Shown here: positions 1 to 8,181 of the stretch, in pieces
Layout: each line of letters opens with the position of its first letter
Position numbering within the stretch: the first letter of the stretch is position 1
Assembly (NCBI GenBank): GCA_000014925.1
Contig: CP000474.1
Span: forward strand, 3,596,001 to 3,660,000
Length of the DNA: 64,000 nucleotides
Reading direction: 5' to 3'
Source of the DNA: Paenarthrobacter aurescens TC1
GTDB taxonomy: Bacteria > Actinomycetota > Actinomycetes > Actinomycetales > Micrococcaceae
Notes under the pieces: model-generated
Database searches by the model: none
The model's input: only the letters and a program-made list of their open reading frames with translations
What the model was told of the DNA's origin: nothing
Translations under genes and position numbers: made by a program

Positions 1-837
1 GAGCACCCCACCGAACTTGGCATCAGTGGCTCCGACAACCTGCTGCATGGGTGCGTCGGACACCGTGGACTCACAGAACACCGCCGGAACCTGGTTGTCC
101 TTGACGAACTCGATAGCCCGCGTAATCTGCTGCGGTGTAGCCTGCTGCTCCGCGTTCACAGCCCAGATGTACACCTCTTTGAGGCCGGCATCGCGGGCCA
201 GGTAGGAGAATGCTCCTTCGCAGGTGACCAGCGCCCTCTGCTTCTCCGAAAGGACGGAGAGCTTGGACACCATCTCGTCCTGCACGGTTTGGAGCTGGGC
301 GTTGTAAGCCTTGGCGTTGGCCTCGAACTCGGCAGCGTGGGAAGGATCCAGCTTGGCGAAGGCCTTGGCCATGTTGTCAGCGTAGATCTGCACATTCTTG
401 GGCGACATCCACGCATGCGGGTTCGGCTTGCCCTGGTAGGAATCCTCTGCAATGGGCATAACGTCCACCCCGTCACTGACTACCGCGTGCGGCACATCCA
501 AGTCCTCCACGAACTGGGCGAACCAGGCCTCGAGATTGAGTCCGTTGTCCAAGATAAGGTCAGCTTGGGCGGCCTTGCGGATGTCCCCCGGCGTTGGCTC
601 GTAGCCGTGGATCTCAGCTCCGGCTTTGGTGATGGACTCCACGCGGAGCTTGTCCCCCGCAACGTTCTTGGCCACATCAGCCAAAACAGTAAACGTGGTC
701 AGGACAACGGGCTTGTCATCACCCCCCGCGGATGAGTTCCCTCCGCAGGCGGAGACCCCCAGGGCAAGCGAGATCGCGGTCAGGACAGCAGCGAAACGGC
801 GGACGTCTTTGGCGCGCCGAAACGAAAAGTTAGGCAT
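1..837 (-). CDS. Metal ABC transporter substrate-binding lipoprotein (PsaA/ZnuA family), 3' end outside window
   Basis: This is an extracytoplasmic metal-binding lipoprotein of an ABC importer; 279 codons are visible and the gene runs off the left edge. The N-terminus has basic residues, a hydrophobic stretch and a lipobox (GVSAC, Cys near residue 29). The cluster A-I metal ligands can be read in order: His in AEIHGYEPTPGD, His in NPHAWMSP, Glu in TCEGAFSYLARDAGL, and Asp in ESTVSDAPM. These resemble pneumococcal PsaA (manganese) more than ZnuA, and no His-rich loop is seen, so manganese or iron is slightly favoured over zinc. The ATG at 837 is the only start that gives the signal peptide. 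The permease and ATPase genes would lie to the left. Confidence 0.9.
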   Translation of the reverse strand, partial: MPNFSFRRAKDVRRFAAVLTAISLALGVSACGGNSSAGGDDKPVVLTTFTVLADVAKNVAGDKLRVESITKAGAEIHGYEPTPGDIRKAAQADLILDNGLNLEAWFAQFVEDLDVPHAVVSDGVDVMPIAEDSYQGKPNPHAWMSPKNVQIYADNMAKAFAKLDPSHAAEFEANAKAYNAQLQTVQDEMVSKLSVLSEKQRALVTCEGAFSYLARDAGLKEVYIWAVNAEQQATPQQITRAIEFVKDNQVPAVFCESTVSDAPMQQVVGATDAKFGGVL

Positions 838-876
838 ACCGAAAAGTGTAGCCACGCAAGTGCCAGTCGGCAAAGC

Positions 877-882
877 TAGGCT
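877..882 (+). promoter_or_regulatory. Candidate -10 box (TAGGCT) of a leaderless transcript
   Basis: TAGGCT lies exactly 6 nt before the ATG at 889, and no clear Shine-Dalgarno sequence is present. The same geometry is seen at four other genes in the window. No good -35 box is visible. Confidence 0.5.
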
Positions 883-888
883 GGTCAC

Positions 889-1617
889 ATGGGCACTCCA
901 TCCACCAAGGCACCTTTGTACAGATTCACCGCCTTGGACGCCATTGCCGTGGCCGCATATGTTGGCTTCACCGCTTACTTCCTGCTGGCTGGCGAGACGC
1001 TCAACCGGCTGATGCTGCAGCTGTTTGCGGACCCGGCCACGGCGTCCTATGCCGTCAACGCGATCTTTTATGCCGGCGTCGGAATATTCGCCGTGGCGTC
1101 TGCCTGGCGCGTAGCCGGGCGGGACCTCAAAATCCTGGGAACCCGTCCATGGTTCACCCTGGCCATGGTTCCGCTGGCCATCGTGGTGATGCTGATTCTC
1201 ACGGCCGTTCTGGTTGCGGCATTCGGGACGGCGCAAAGCTCCGAGAATCAACTGGGCATCCAAGGGCTGCTGCAACAGGTGCCGGCCTGGCTGATGGTGC
1301 CGCTGCTGGTGATCCTGGGACCGTTTGTGGAGGAGTACCTCTTCCGGCATCTGCTGATCGGCAAGTTGTCGCAGTACCTGAACATCTGGCTCTGCTGCGT
1401 GATTTCCGTGGTGGTGTTCGCGTCAATCCATGTGGTGGGCCGCGAAGGACTGGCTATGTCTGCGCTGGCTCCGTACCTGGGCATGGCCGTGGTGCTCGTG
1501 GCGGTTTATGTGTGGACGGGCACGAACCTGATGTTCTCCTATTTTGTCCACGCCGCCAAGAACCTCATGGCCGTGGTCCTCATCTACGCGATCCCCCCGG
1601 AACTCCTCCCGAACTAG
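889..1617 (+). CDS. CPBP family intramembrane glutamic endopeptidase
   Basis: This is a 242-residue polytopic membrane protein of the CPBP (CAAX protease and bacteriocin-processing, Rce1-like) family. About six to seven hydrophobic segments are visible. Motif 1 is EEYLFRH near residues 147-153 (EExxxR), and the later conserved His is in ASIHVVGREG near 180. Rce1-type enzymes use the first Glu and His to cleave peptides within the membrane. Substrates of actinobacterial members are mostly unknown. The ATG at 889 follows a TAGGCT box by 6 nt, so translation is probably leaderless. The gene is divergent from the metal-binding lipoprotein, with only about 50 bp between them. Confidence 0.85.
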   Translation: MGTPSTKAPLYRFTALDAIAVAAYVGFTAYFLLAGETLNRLMLQLFADPATASYAVNAIFYAGVGIFAVASAWRVAGRDLKILGTRPWFTLAMVPLAIVVMLILTAVLVAAFGTAQSSENQLGIQGLLQQVPAWLMVPLLVILGPFVEEYLFRHLLIGKLSQYLNIWLCCVISVVVFASIHVVGREGLAMSALAPYLGMAVVLVAVYVWTGTNLMFSYFVHAAKNLMAVVLIYAIPPELLPN

Positions 1618-1686
1618 GGGAACCCGGACTGAAGGTGACCGCAACACCCTACCCAGCCACCCGCCGTCGGGAATAGCTTGAAGAGC

Positions 1687-2124
1687 ATGACACTCAACAT
1701 CCAGGTAGTAGTGGACTGCAAGAAGCCGCACGAACTCGCCGACTGGTGGGCGGAGACCCTTGAGTGGAACGTGGAACCCCAGGACGAGGGGTTCATCCGG
1801 TCCATGATCGAGCAAGGCTACGCAACCGAAGACCAGACCATCACACACAACGGCAAGCTGGTGTGGGCAGAGGGCTGCGCGATCGTCCCCGCCGAAGACA
1901 CAGACCCCAACACCGGCCGGCGGATCCTCTTCCAAACGGATCCCAACCCAAAATCCGTCAAGAACCGGGTGCACTGGGACGTCCGCTTGGAGGGACGGGA
2001 CAAGGATGACGTGCGGAAACAGCTCGAAGCCCGCGGCGCCAAGCACCTGTGGACCGCCAACCAAGGCCCCCACGAATGGCACACCATGGCCGACCCCGAG
2101 GGCAACGAGTTCTGCATCAGCTAA
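1687..2124 (+). CDS. VOC (glyoxalase-like) domain protein
   Basis: This is a small single-domain protein of about 145 residues with the vicinal-oxygen-chelate fold. It begins MTLNIQVVVDCKKPHELADWWAETLEW and ends HTMADPEGNEFCIS, the usual first and last strands of such proteins; the terminal DPEGNEFC is the region that often carries a metal ligand. The specific reaction cannot be named. A TTG at 1678 could extend it by three codons. The ATG at 1687 is preferred because a TAGCTT box sits 7 nt upstream. It ends 22 bp before menB, which appears to have its own promoter. Confidence 0.75.
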   Translation: MTLNIQVVVDCKKPHELADWWAETLEWNVEPQDEGFIRSMIEQGYATEDQTITHNGKLVWAEGCAIVPAEDTDPNTGRRILFQTDPNPKSVKNRVHWDVRLEGRDKDDVRKQLEARGAKHLWTANQGPHEWHTMADPEGNEFCIS

Positions 2125-2133
2125 GGCCATTAC

Positions 2134-2139
2134 TAGACT
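2134..2139 (+). promoter_or_regulatory. Candidate -10 box (TAGACT) for menB, leaderless
   Basis: TAGACT is followed by 6 nt and then the GTG start of menB at 2146. No ribosome binding site is present. The hexamer and spacing also occur before the genes at 5676 and 24955. Confidence 0.55.
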
Positions 2140-2145
2140 CGGACT

Positions 2146-3108
2146 GTGAACAACCAACTCCCTGCCAAGGTTTCCGACGCCTTTGACCCTTCACGCTGGC
2201 GCACAGTTTCCGGCTTCGACGACTTCAAGGACATGACTTACCACCGGCAGGTTGAGCGTTCAACGGACGGCTCAGTCAAGGACCTTCCCACGGTCCGGAT
2301 CGCCTTCAACCGCCCAGAGGTCCGCAACGCGTTCCGCCCGGGCACCGTGGACGAGCTCTACCGCGCCATGGACCACGCCCGCATGACACCCGACGTCGCC
2401 ACGGTCCTGCTCACGGGCAACGGCCCGTCCGAGAAGGACGGCGGCCACTCGTTCTGTTCGGGCGGGGACCAACGGATCCGTGGCCGTGACGGATACCGCT
2501 ACCAAGTAGAAGGTGCTGCTGGGGACTCGGCTGAATTTATCGACCCCGCCCGCGCAGGCCGCCTCCACATCCTGGAAGTCCAGCGGCTCATGCGAACCAT
2601 GCCCAAAGTGGTCATCGCCGTCGTCAATGGATGGGCAGCCGGCGGCGGTCACTCCCTGCACGTTGTCAGCGACCTCACCATCGCCTCGCGCGAGCACGGC
2701 AAGTTCAAGCAAACGGACGCCACGGTGGGAAGTTTCGACGCCGGATACGGCTCTGCGCTGCTGGCCCGCCAGATCGGGCAGAAAGCCGCGCGGGAGATCT
2801 TCTTCCTCGCCCGTGAATACTCTGCCGATGACATGGTCCGCATGGGCGCTGTGAACGAGGCCGTTGACCATTCGCGGCTCGAGGAAGTGGCCCTGGAGTA
2901 CGCCGCGGACATCGCCCGCCAGTCACCGCAGGCCATCCGCATGCTCAAGTTCGCCTTCAACCTGGCTGACGACGGCCTTGCCGGGCAGCAGGTCTTCGCC
3001 GGCGAAGCCACCCGCCTCGCGTACATGACGGACGAGGCCGTGGAGGGCAAAGAAGCGTTCCTCCAGAAGCGCGACCCCGACTGGTCCAACTTCCCCTACT
3101 ACTTCTAG
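2146..3108 (+). CDS. menB: 1,4-dihydroxy-2-naphthoyl-CoA synthase
   Basis: MenB, of the crotonase superfamily, closes the second ring of menaquinone by converting O-succinylbenzoyl-CoA to 1,4-dihydroxy-2-naphthoyl-CoA in the cytosol. The 320-residue product has NRPEVRNAFRPGTVDEL (CoA pocket), SGGDQRIRG, the oxyanion-hole segment VNGWAAGGGHSLHVVSDLTIAS and the MenB-type ending DPDWSNFPYYF. The length fits the actinobacterial form with its extended N-terminus. The GTG start is set by the upstream TAGACT box and by homology of the N-terminus. It is followed 7 bp later by menE, so the two are probably co-transcribed. Confidence 0.96.
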   Translation: MNNQLPAKVSDAFDPSRWRTVSGFDDFKDMTYHRQVERSTDGSVKDLPTVRIAFNRPEVRNAFRPGTVDELYRAMDHARMTPDVATVLLTGNGPSEKDGGHSFCSGGDQRIRGRDGYRYQVEGAAGDSAEFIDPARAGRLHILEVQRLMRTMPKVVIAVVNGWAAGGGHSLHVVSDLTIASREHGKFKQTDATVGSFDAGYGSALLARQIGQKAAREIFFLAREYSADDMVRMGAVNEAVDHSRLEEVALEYAADIARQSPQAIRMLKFAFNLADDGLAGQQVFAGEATRLAYMTDEAVEGKEAFLQKRDPDWSNFPYYF

Positions 3109-3115
3109 GACCACC

Positions 3116-4258
3116 GTGAACATCGATCCTGTACTGAAAGCCCTGATGGCCGCCCTCCATGGCGAGGGCCCCGCCGTCGAAATCGTGGTGGACGAAAACG
3201 GCGAGCCGCAGGCGGTTCCGGTGGAGACCGGCGTCGACGACGCAGCAGTGGTGGTCCGCACGTCCGGTTCCACGGGGACGCCGAAGGCAACCATCCTCAC
3301 CGTTGATGCCCTCGCGGCCTCCTCAGTGTCCACTGCCGTGGCCCTGCGCGGCGAAGGCCAATGGCTGCTGGCACTCCCCCTGCAGTATGTGGCCGGGGTT
3401 CAGGTGCTGGTCCGTTCGCTGTATGCGGGCACGCGTCCGTGGGTCATGGACCAGTCGAACGGCTTCACGCCCGAGGCCTTCACTGCAGCAGCAGCAGAGG
3501 AACTCACGGACAAGATCCGTTTTACGTCCCTGGTACCCACGCAGCTCCAGCGGTTGCTGGACTCCCCCACGCCGGAAACCCTTGCCGTGCTGCGTCGCTT
3601 CGACGCGATCCTGCTGGGCGGCGCCCCAGCATCGGCTGAACTCCTTGCCACCGCCCACGCCGAAGGGCTCAAGGTTGTGACGACGTACGGCTCAGCCGAG
3701 ACCTGCGGCGGGTGCGTGTACGACGGCGAGCCGCTGGACGGCGTCGAGGTCCGGATCGGTGAGGGCGAACTGGAAGGCCGAATCCTGCTGGGTGGCGACA
3801 CCGTGGCGGCCGGCTACCTGGACGCCGCCCGCGCCTCAAAGGCAGCATTCGTCGAGGAAGGCGACGTCCGCTGGTACATCACCGGCGACCTCGGCGAGCT
3901 ATCCAACGACGGCAAACTCACCGTGCTGGGCCGCGCCGATGACGTGATCATCACCGGCGGCGTCAAGGCCTCGGCCGCATACATCCAGGGCAAGCTGGAA
4001 GAGCTCGACGGCGTCACTGCGGCTTTCGTGACCGGCGTCCCGTCGCGCGAGTGGGGCCAGGCCGTGGCAGCCTATGTTGCGGTGACCGATCCTTCGCCCG
4101 AGGGCCTGAAGGGATTCACTGCCCGCCGTGAGAAAGCATTGGGGGTCCTGGCGCCCAAGACGGTGCTCGCAAACAAGGAAATGCCGATGCTTCCGAACGG
4201 AAAGCCGGACCGCATGGCCATGATTGACCTGCTTTCCAATCTGCATCAGGGACAATAG
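3116..4258 (+). CDS. menE: o-succinylbenzoate--CoA ligase
   Basis: MenE is an adenylate-forming ligase that makes O-succinylbenzoyl-CoA, the substrate of MenB. The 380-residue protein shows the P-loop RTSGSTGTPKATIL near residues 43-56, the core motif TTYGSAETCGG near 186, the TGDL motif with the following GRADDVIITGG near 260-283, and a C-terminal lysine in LPNGKPDRM. It is short for the ANL superfamily, which is usual for actinobacterial MenE. The GTG start lies 7 bp after menB with a weak AGGA upstream, consistent with an operon. Confidence 0.94.
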   Translation: MNIDPVLKALMAALHGEGPAVEIVVDENGEPQAVPVETGVDDAAVVVRTSGSTGTPKATILTVDALAASSVSTAVALRGEGQWLLALPLQYVAGVQVLVRSLYAGTRPWVMDQSNGFTPEAFTAAAAEELTDKIRFTSLVPTQLQRLLDSPTPETLAVLRRFDAILLGGAPASAELLATAHAEGLKVVTTYGSAETCGGCVYDGEPLDGVEVRIGEGELEGRILLGGDTVAAGYLDAARASKAAFVEEGDVRWYITGDLGELSNDGKLTVLGRADDVIITGGVKASAAYIQGKLEELDGVTAAFVTGVPSREWGQAVAAYVAVTDPSPEGLKGFTARREKALGVLAPKTVLANKEMPMLPNGKPDRMAMIDLLSNLHQGQ

Positions 4259-4317
4259 ACAAGTTCTTCCCCCGAGCCTGACTAACGATCAACCGCGAAA
4301 TACACGAGGTACTACAC

Positions 4318-5199
4318 GTGGCGACAGCTGCACAATGGATTCAAGGAGCCCGGCTCCGCACACTGCCCGCGGCCATCGCGCCGGTCCTCATCGGTTCGGC
4401 AGCGGCGTACGAGCTTCAGGCTTTCCGGCTGCCGAACGCGATCCTCGCGGCACTCGTGGCTCTCCTGCTTCAAATCGGCGTGAACTACGCCAACGACTAC
4501 TCCGATGGCATCCGCGGCACCGATGAGGACCGAGTGGGTCCCCTTCGCCTGGTTGGTTCCGGCGCCGCGAAACCGGAGCAAGTTAAGTGGGCTGCGTTTG
4601 CCCTGTTCGGGGCGGCGATGATTTGCGGCCTGATCCTGGTGATCATTACCCAGACCTGGTGGCTGATCCTGGTAGGCATCGGCTGTGTCCTGGCGGCGTG
4701 GGGATACACCGGCGGCAAGAATCCCTACGGATACCTGGGCTTGGGCGACGTCTTTGTCTTCGTGTTCTTCGGTCTCGTGGCCACCCTCGGCACCACCTAC
4801 ACCCAGGCCGGCCAGGTCAGCCTCGCAGCGGTCATCGGCGCGATCGGTACGGGGCTCATCGCCTGCGCACTGCTGATGGCCAACAACGTCAGGGACATCC
4901 CCACGGACACGGCCGCCGGGAAGCGGACCCTGGCCGTCCGGCTGGGTGACCGCCACGCCCGCGAAAGCTACGTGTTGATGCTGGCCGTAGCCATCCTGCT
5001 GGTCATCGTCCTGGCACCCACCAAGCCGTGGATGCTGATCGTCCTGCTGCTGATCCCTGCGTGCCTGATGCCGGCGTGGCTCATGGTGAACGGCAAGAAG
5101 CGCAAGAGCCTCATCCCGGTCCTCAAGCAGACGGGCCTGATCAACCTCGGCTACAGCCTGCTGTTCTCGCTGGGACTGATCCTGAGCCGCGGCTTCTGA
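4318..5199 (+). CDS. menA: 1,4-dihydroxy-2-naphthoate polyprenyltransferase
   Basis: MenA is an integral-membrane UbiA-family prenyltransferase that attaches the polyprenyl tail to 1,4-dihydroxy-2-naphthoate, giving demethylmenaquinone. The 293-residue protein has about eight to nine membrane helices. It has the two Asp-rich motifs that bind Mg-diphosphate: NYANDYSDGIRGTDED near 58-73 and NNVRDIPTDTAAGKRTLA near 190-207. The GTG start at 4318 follows CGAGGT. The gene lies 59 bp after menE and is closed by a strong hairpin at 5227-5257. Confidence 0.95.
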   Translation: MATAAQWIQGARLRTLPAAIAPVLIGSAAAYELQAFRLPNAILAALVALLLQIGVNYANDYSDGIRGTDEDRVGPLRLVGSGAAKPEQVKWAAFALFGAAMICGLILVIITQTWWLILVGIGCVLAAWGYTGGKNPYGYLGLGDVFVFVFFGLVATLGTTYTQAGQVSLAAVIGAIGTGLIACALLMANNVRDIPTDTAAGKRTLAVRLGDRHARESYVLMLAVAILLVIVLAPTKPWMLIVLLLIPACLMPAWLMVNGKKRKSLIPVLKQTGLINLGYSLLFSLGLILSRGF

Positions 5200-5226
5200 G
5201 TCTTTCCGTTCGAGTCTCTAACAGAC

Positions 5227-5257
5227 AACGCCCCTAAGAAGCTCTCTTAGGGGCGTT
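5227..5257. terminator. Bidirectional terminator hairpin between menA and the DUF4229 gene
   Basis: A 13-bp perfect stem (AACGCCCCTAAGA with its complement) has a 5-nt loop. An A-tract at 5265-5272 lies beyond it on the plus strand. The two flanking genes converge here. Confidence 0.85.
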
Positions 5258-5276
5258 ATCTGTACAAAAAAAACTT

Positions 5277-5588
5277 CTAGAGGGTGCCTGGGCGTTTGTC
5301 GTTGTTAACGGCAATATCCGGGTTCTTCTCCACCAGGCCGTCCTCGGCGGCGGCGTCTTCAACCTCGCCGGCGGTGCGGATGGGCTTGGCCCGCCCGGAG
5401 AAACGTTCGCGCATGGCTGCAGTGGCGGCGTCGCGCTGTTTCTGGAAGAACAGGTAGCTGATGGCGAAAGCAATCAGCCCCGCGAAGATGACCGCAAGGA
5501 TCCAGCCGACCCCCAAAAAAGCGAACAGCACGAGCAACGGCGCGAACAGCGCCAGACGGATGAGGGAATACTTCAGGAAAGCCACCAT
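5277..5588 (-). CDS. DUF4229 small membrane protein
   Basis: This is a 103-residue protein with two hydrophobic segments (LIRLALFAPLLVLFAFLGVGWI and AVIFAGLIAFAISYLFF) followed by a charged cytoplasmic tail (FQKQRDAATAAMRERFSGRAKP). This layout matches the actinobacterial DUF4229 family, whose function is unknown. Homologues commonly lie near menaquinone genes in actinobacteria. It converges on menA. Confidence 0.7.
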   Translation of the reverse strand: MVAFLKYSLIRLALFAPLLVLFAFLGVGWILAVIFAGLIAFAISYLFFQKQRDAATAAMRERFSGRAKPIRTAGEVEDAAAEDGLVEKNPDIAVNNDKRPGTL

Positions 5589-5663
5589 CCAAGTTTAGCC
5601 GCCCGGATGGTTGCACTCTGATCACAGCCGGAAACGGGCGTCCAGTGTTTGGCTTCCGGCGAC

Positions 5664-5669
5664 TAGACT
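5664..5669 (+). promoter_or_regulatory. Candidate -10 box (TAGACT), leaderless
   Basis: TAGACT lies 6 nt before the ATG at 5676 and no Shine-Dalgarno sequence is present. Confidence 0.5.
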
Positions 5670-5675
5670 TGGTGC

Positions 5676-6116
5676 ATGCTCCGGGTTGTAGGCGTCGTCA
5701 TAGTTCTAGTCATCTTTGTCTATGCCCTGGTGGACGTCATTCGCACCGACGGCCACCAAACACGCGGGATCTCCAAACCCGCGTGGATCATTGTGATGAT
5801 CGTCCTGCCGTTGCTGGGCGCAATCCTCTGGTTCATCTTCGGCCGGCCTTACGGCAAGCCCACGGCCAAGCCCGTCCGCCGCCAGCCCACAGCCCCGGAC
5901 GACGACCCCGAATTCCTCCGCAACCTGGAAACCCGGCGCCGCAACCAGGCCGAAGACGATCGCCTGAAGAAGCTCAAGGCGGACCATGAAGCCAAGGAAC
6001 GCGAACATAGGGACAAGCCAACCGACGGCAGCGGCGACGCAAAAAACAATGGCTTCAAAGCCGGCGACGTCAAGCGCACCGAGCCGGATCCCCATGACAC
6101 CGACGAGCTGAAGTAG
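5676..6116 (+). CDS. PLDc N-terminal domain membrane protein
   Basis: The 146-residue product begins with two transmembrane helices. They contain the signature of the phospholipase-D-nuclease N-terminal domain: DVIRTDGHQTRG and WIIVMIVLPLLGAILWFIFGRP. No HKD phospholipase motif is present, so this is the membrane module alone. The remainder (residues 65-146) is a highly charged tail rich in Lys, Glu and Asp and probably cytoplasmic and disordered. Function is unknown. It precedes another membrane protein by 6 bp. Confidence 0.75.
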   Translation: MLRVVGVVIVLVIFVYALVDVIRTDGHQTRGISKPAWIIVMIVLPLLGAILWFIFGRPYGKPTAKPVRRQPTAPDDDPEFLRNLETRRRNQAEDDRLKKLKADHEAKEREHRDKPTDGSGDAKNNGFKAGDVKRTEPDPHDTDELK

Positions 6117-6122
6117 GGAAAC

Positions 6123-6725
6123 ATGGCCCAGCAAGCTGATGGATCACGGCAGTCACCTTCCTCCACACCATCAGCCAGCGGGCCCACATCACCCTCCGCA
6201 CCACCACCGCGACCAGGCATTTCCCTCTCCACTCCCCCGCCCATAGCGGCGGTTGTTCGGCCTCCCGGAGCCGCACGGTTGTCCCGCTCCCTGTGGGTGT
6301 CGAGCTTCGTGGCCGGAATCGCCGTAGTGGTGACAGGCTTTCTCGGCCGTGATTCCCACTTCGAACGCCTGAAGGGCGTCATCTCAGGCATGGTTCCCGA
6401 CGGCGACGCCGACGCTCTGGAGGGGGCCACCGCCGTCGTGTTCCTTGGCAGCCTCACCATGCTTGCGCTGGTGGTGGCCATGGAAGCGATCCTGCTGGCG
6501 GTCCTGTTCAGACGCCGCATCTGGGCTCGCTGGGCACTGGCCCCGTTGGTCCTCCTGCATGCAGTAGTCACGGTCATCACTGCCGACTTTGTGGTGACCC
6601 CAGGGACGGACGGGACCCTGACCATAGTGCTGTTGGCGGCCCAGTTCGTCCTGGCCGCGGCCGGCCTGATCCTGCTGTTCCTCCCGTCAACCACCAACTG
6701 GTTGCTCAGCGAACGGCGGGGATAG
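6123..6725 (+). CDS. Hypothetical four-helix membrane protein with Pro/Ser-rich N-terminus
   Basis: I do not recognise the family. Residues 1-45 are rich in Pro, Ser and Gln. Four hydrophobic segments follow: LWVSSFVAGIAVVVTGFLG, VFLGSLTMLALVVAMEAILLAVLF, WALAPLVLLHAVVTVITADFV and LTIVLLAAQFVLAAAGLILLF. It lies 6 bp after the PLDc_N gene and is probably co-transcribed with it. Its last 20 bases overlap the end of the convergent dynamin-like gene. Confidence 0.65.
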   Translation: MAQQADGSRQSPSSTPSASGPTSPSAPPPRPGISLSTPPPIAAVVRPPGAARLSRSLWVSSFVAGIAVVVTGFLGRDSHFERLKGVISGMVPDGDADALEGATAVVFLGSLTMLALVVAMEAILLAVLFRRRIWARWALAPLVLLHAVVTVITADFVVTPGTDGTLTIVLLAAQFVLAAAGLILLFLPSTTNWLLSERRG

Positions 6726-8181
6726 CGGCCAACATTCCTTCGCAACTACGGACCACCACGCGGCAAGCGTCCAGTGCGGCCGGCTCAGTGAGCGGGTTTT
6801 CCGCGATCAACCGCCAACGGTTCAGGCCGTTTCGTGCCGCCTCACTGATCTGCTCCGGGCTTGCCCCCGGATCCAAGCCCAACCTCAGGGGAGGCGTGCT
6901 GCCGCGTCCACCTACCAGCTGCTCAGCTTCCGCGGACAGCTCCGGAGTCAGGCTTGAGCCCTCAGTCCGCAGCGTTGCCAGGAGTTTCAATTCCCGGAAC
7001 TCGTGGGCGCCCGCCTGAAGTTTTTCCAAGTTTGCTTCGAGCAGCAGCGCGACGTCCCGTGGCGAATTGCGCAGCAAGGCGTCCAAACCCACGACGACGG
7101 CACGCGCCTTGAGTGCGTCCGCGCGCGTTTGGAACAAATAGGCGATGTTATCGAGCAGCTGGCCAAGGCCGCTGCGCCGTGAGAGCTCATGGGCCAGTTC
7201 CGTAGGATTGCTGATACCGCCCCGGATCAGGGCAACACCGAGGCGGATCCCGAACAGACCGAACCTCTCCACAAGGGACGTCTTTGCTGCCTGACCGAGT
7301 CCTTCGGGTTCGGTGGCGCGGACAAAGAGATCCGCTGACAGCATCAGCCTTTCCCTCTGTTTCCTGTCCATCTGCGCCAAAAGCTGCATGGCCTCGAAAT
7401 CGCCTTGGCGCATGGTCCGCGAACTCTGCGCCAGCAAGCCGGCAACCGGGACGACGCCCAGGGCAAGGGGCCTGAGGTTCTGGTCCCGGCTGTATCTATC
7501 GGCGATCACTGCGGCGGAAATGAGGGAGTCGATTCTTCCTGCGCCGATCTCATCGGCGCGGGACAGGACGGCCAAGGCATTGACGGTCCCGGATTGGCCC
7601 GCTGCGGTGTCCTTGAAGGATTCCAGGAACCGGACATCGGAGGCGTGGAGATGCCTCATGAGATAGATGACGGCATCGGCGGCCATGGGGGCGTCTTCGG
7701 GGAGGAGGAATTCCGTGGACCGGCCTGACACGTCGTGGGACAGCGAGGCGATCCCCGGCGTATCGATCAGCGTCAGCTCCCGCAGGCTGGCCGTTGGCCA
7801 GTCCACCACCAGCCGTTCCACATCCTCGGCCCTGACCTGTCCCAAGTTGAACACCAAGCGGCCATCTTCACGGGTGACAGGGAGTGCTTGCGGCTCCCCG
7901 ATGATGGGATGGAGCGTGATCCTGGGCGTGTGTCCGTAGCGGTACCACGTAACAATCCGCGTGCATTCCCCGGCATCAGTGGGCGCTATTTCCTCCCCGA
8001 TGATCGCATTGAGAAGCGTTGATTTGCCGGCTTTCACCATCCCGGCCACGGCTATGCGCAAAGGCCCTTCCAGCCTGCCCTCGAGTTCGTCCACCACCGC
8101 GAGAGCCGCTGCGTCGCCGTGGAAGATCTCCCTTGCTTGCCGGAGCAGGTCCGAGGCTCCGGCGATGCCCGTGTCGATCAT
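6706..8181 (-). CDS. Dynamin-like GTPase, second of a tandem pair (IniC-like position)
   Basis: The 491-residue large GTPase has G1 GMVKAGKS at residues 47-54, a switch-I Thr in APTDAGECT, G3 DTPG at 140-143 and G4 SRAD at 207-210. The rest is mainly helical and lacks an evident transmembrane segment, unlike its partner. Its start overlaps the stop of the 638-residue dynamin by 4 bp (ATGA), so the two are translationally coupled and probably form a heteromeric membrane-remodelling machine. The order IniB-like, dynamin, dynamin matches mycobacterial iniB-iniA-iniC. Orthology to IniC is inferred from position and domain type. Confidence 0.85.
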   Translation of the reverse strand: MIDTGIAGASDLLRQAREIFHGDAAALAVVDELEGRLEGPLRIAVAGMVKAGKSTLLNAIIGEEIAPTDAGECTRIVTWYRYGHTPRITLHPIIGEPQALPVTREDGRLVFNLGQVRAEDVERLVVDWPTASLRELTLIDTPGIASLSHDVSGRSTEFLLPEDAPMAADAVIYLMRHLHASDVRFLESFKDTAAGQSGTVNALAVLSRADEIGAGRIDSLISAAVIADRYSRDQNLRPLALGVVPVAGLLAQSSRTMRQGDFEAMQLLAQMDRKQRERLMLSADLFVRATEPEGLGQAAKTSLVERFGLFGIRLGVALIRGGISNPTELAHELSRRSGLGQLLDNIAYLFQTRADALKARAVVVGLDALLRNSPRDVALLLEANLEKLQAGAHEFRELKLLATLRTEGSSLTPELSAEAEQLVGGRGSTPPLRLGLDPGASPEQISEAARNGLNRWRLIAENPLTEPAALDACRVVVRSCEGMLAAIPAVR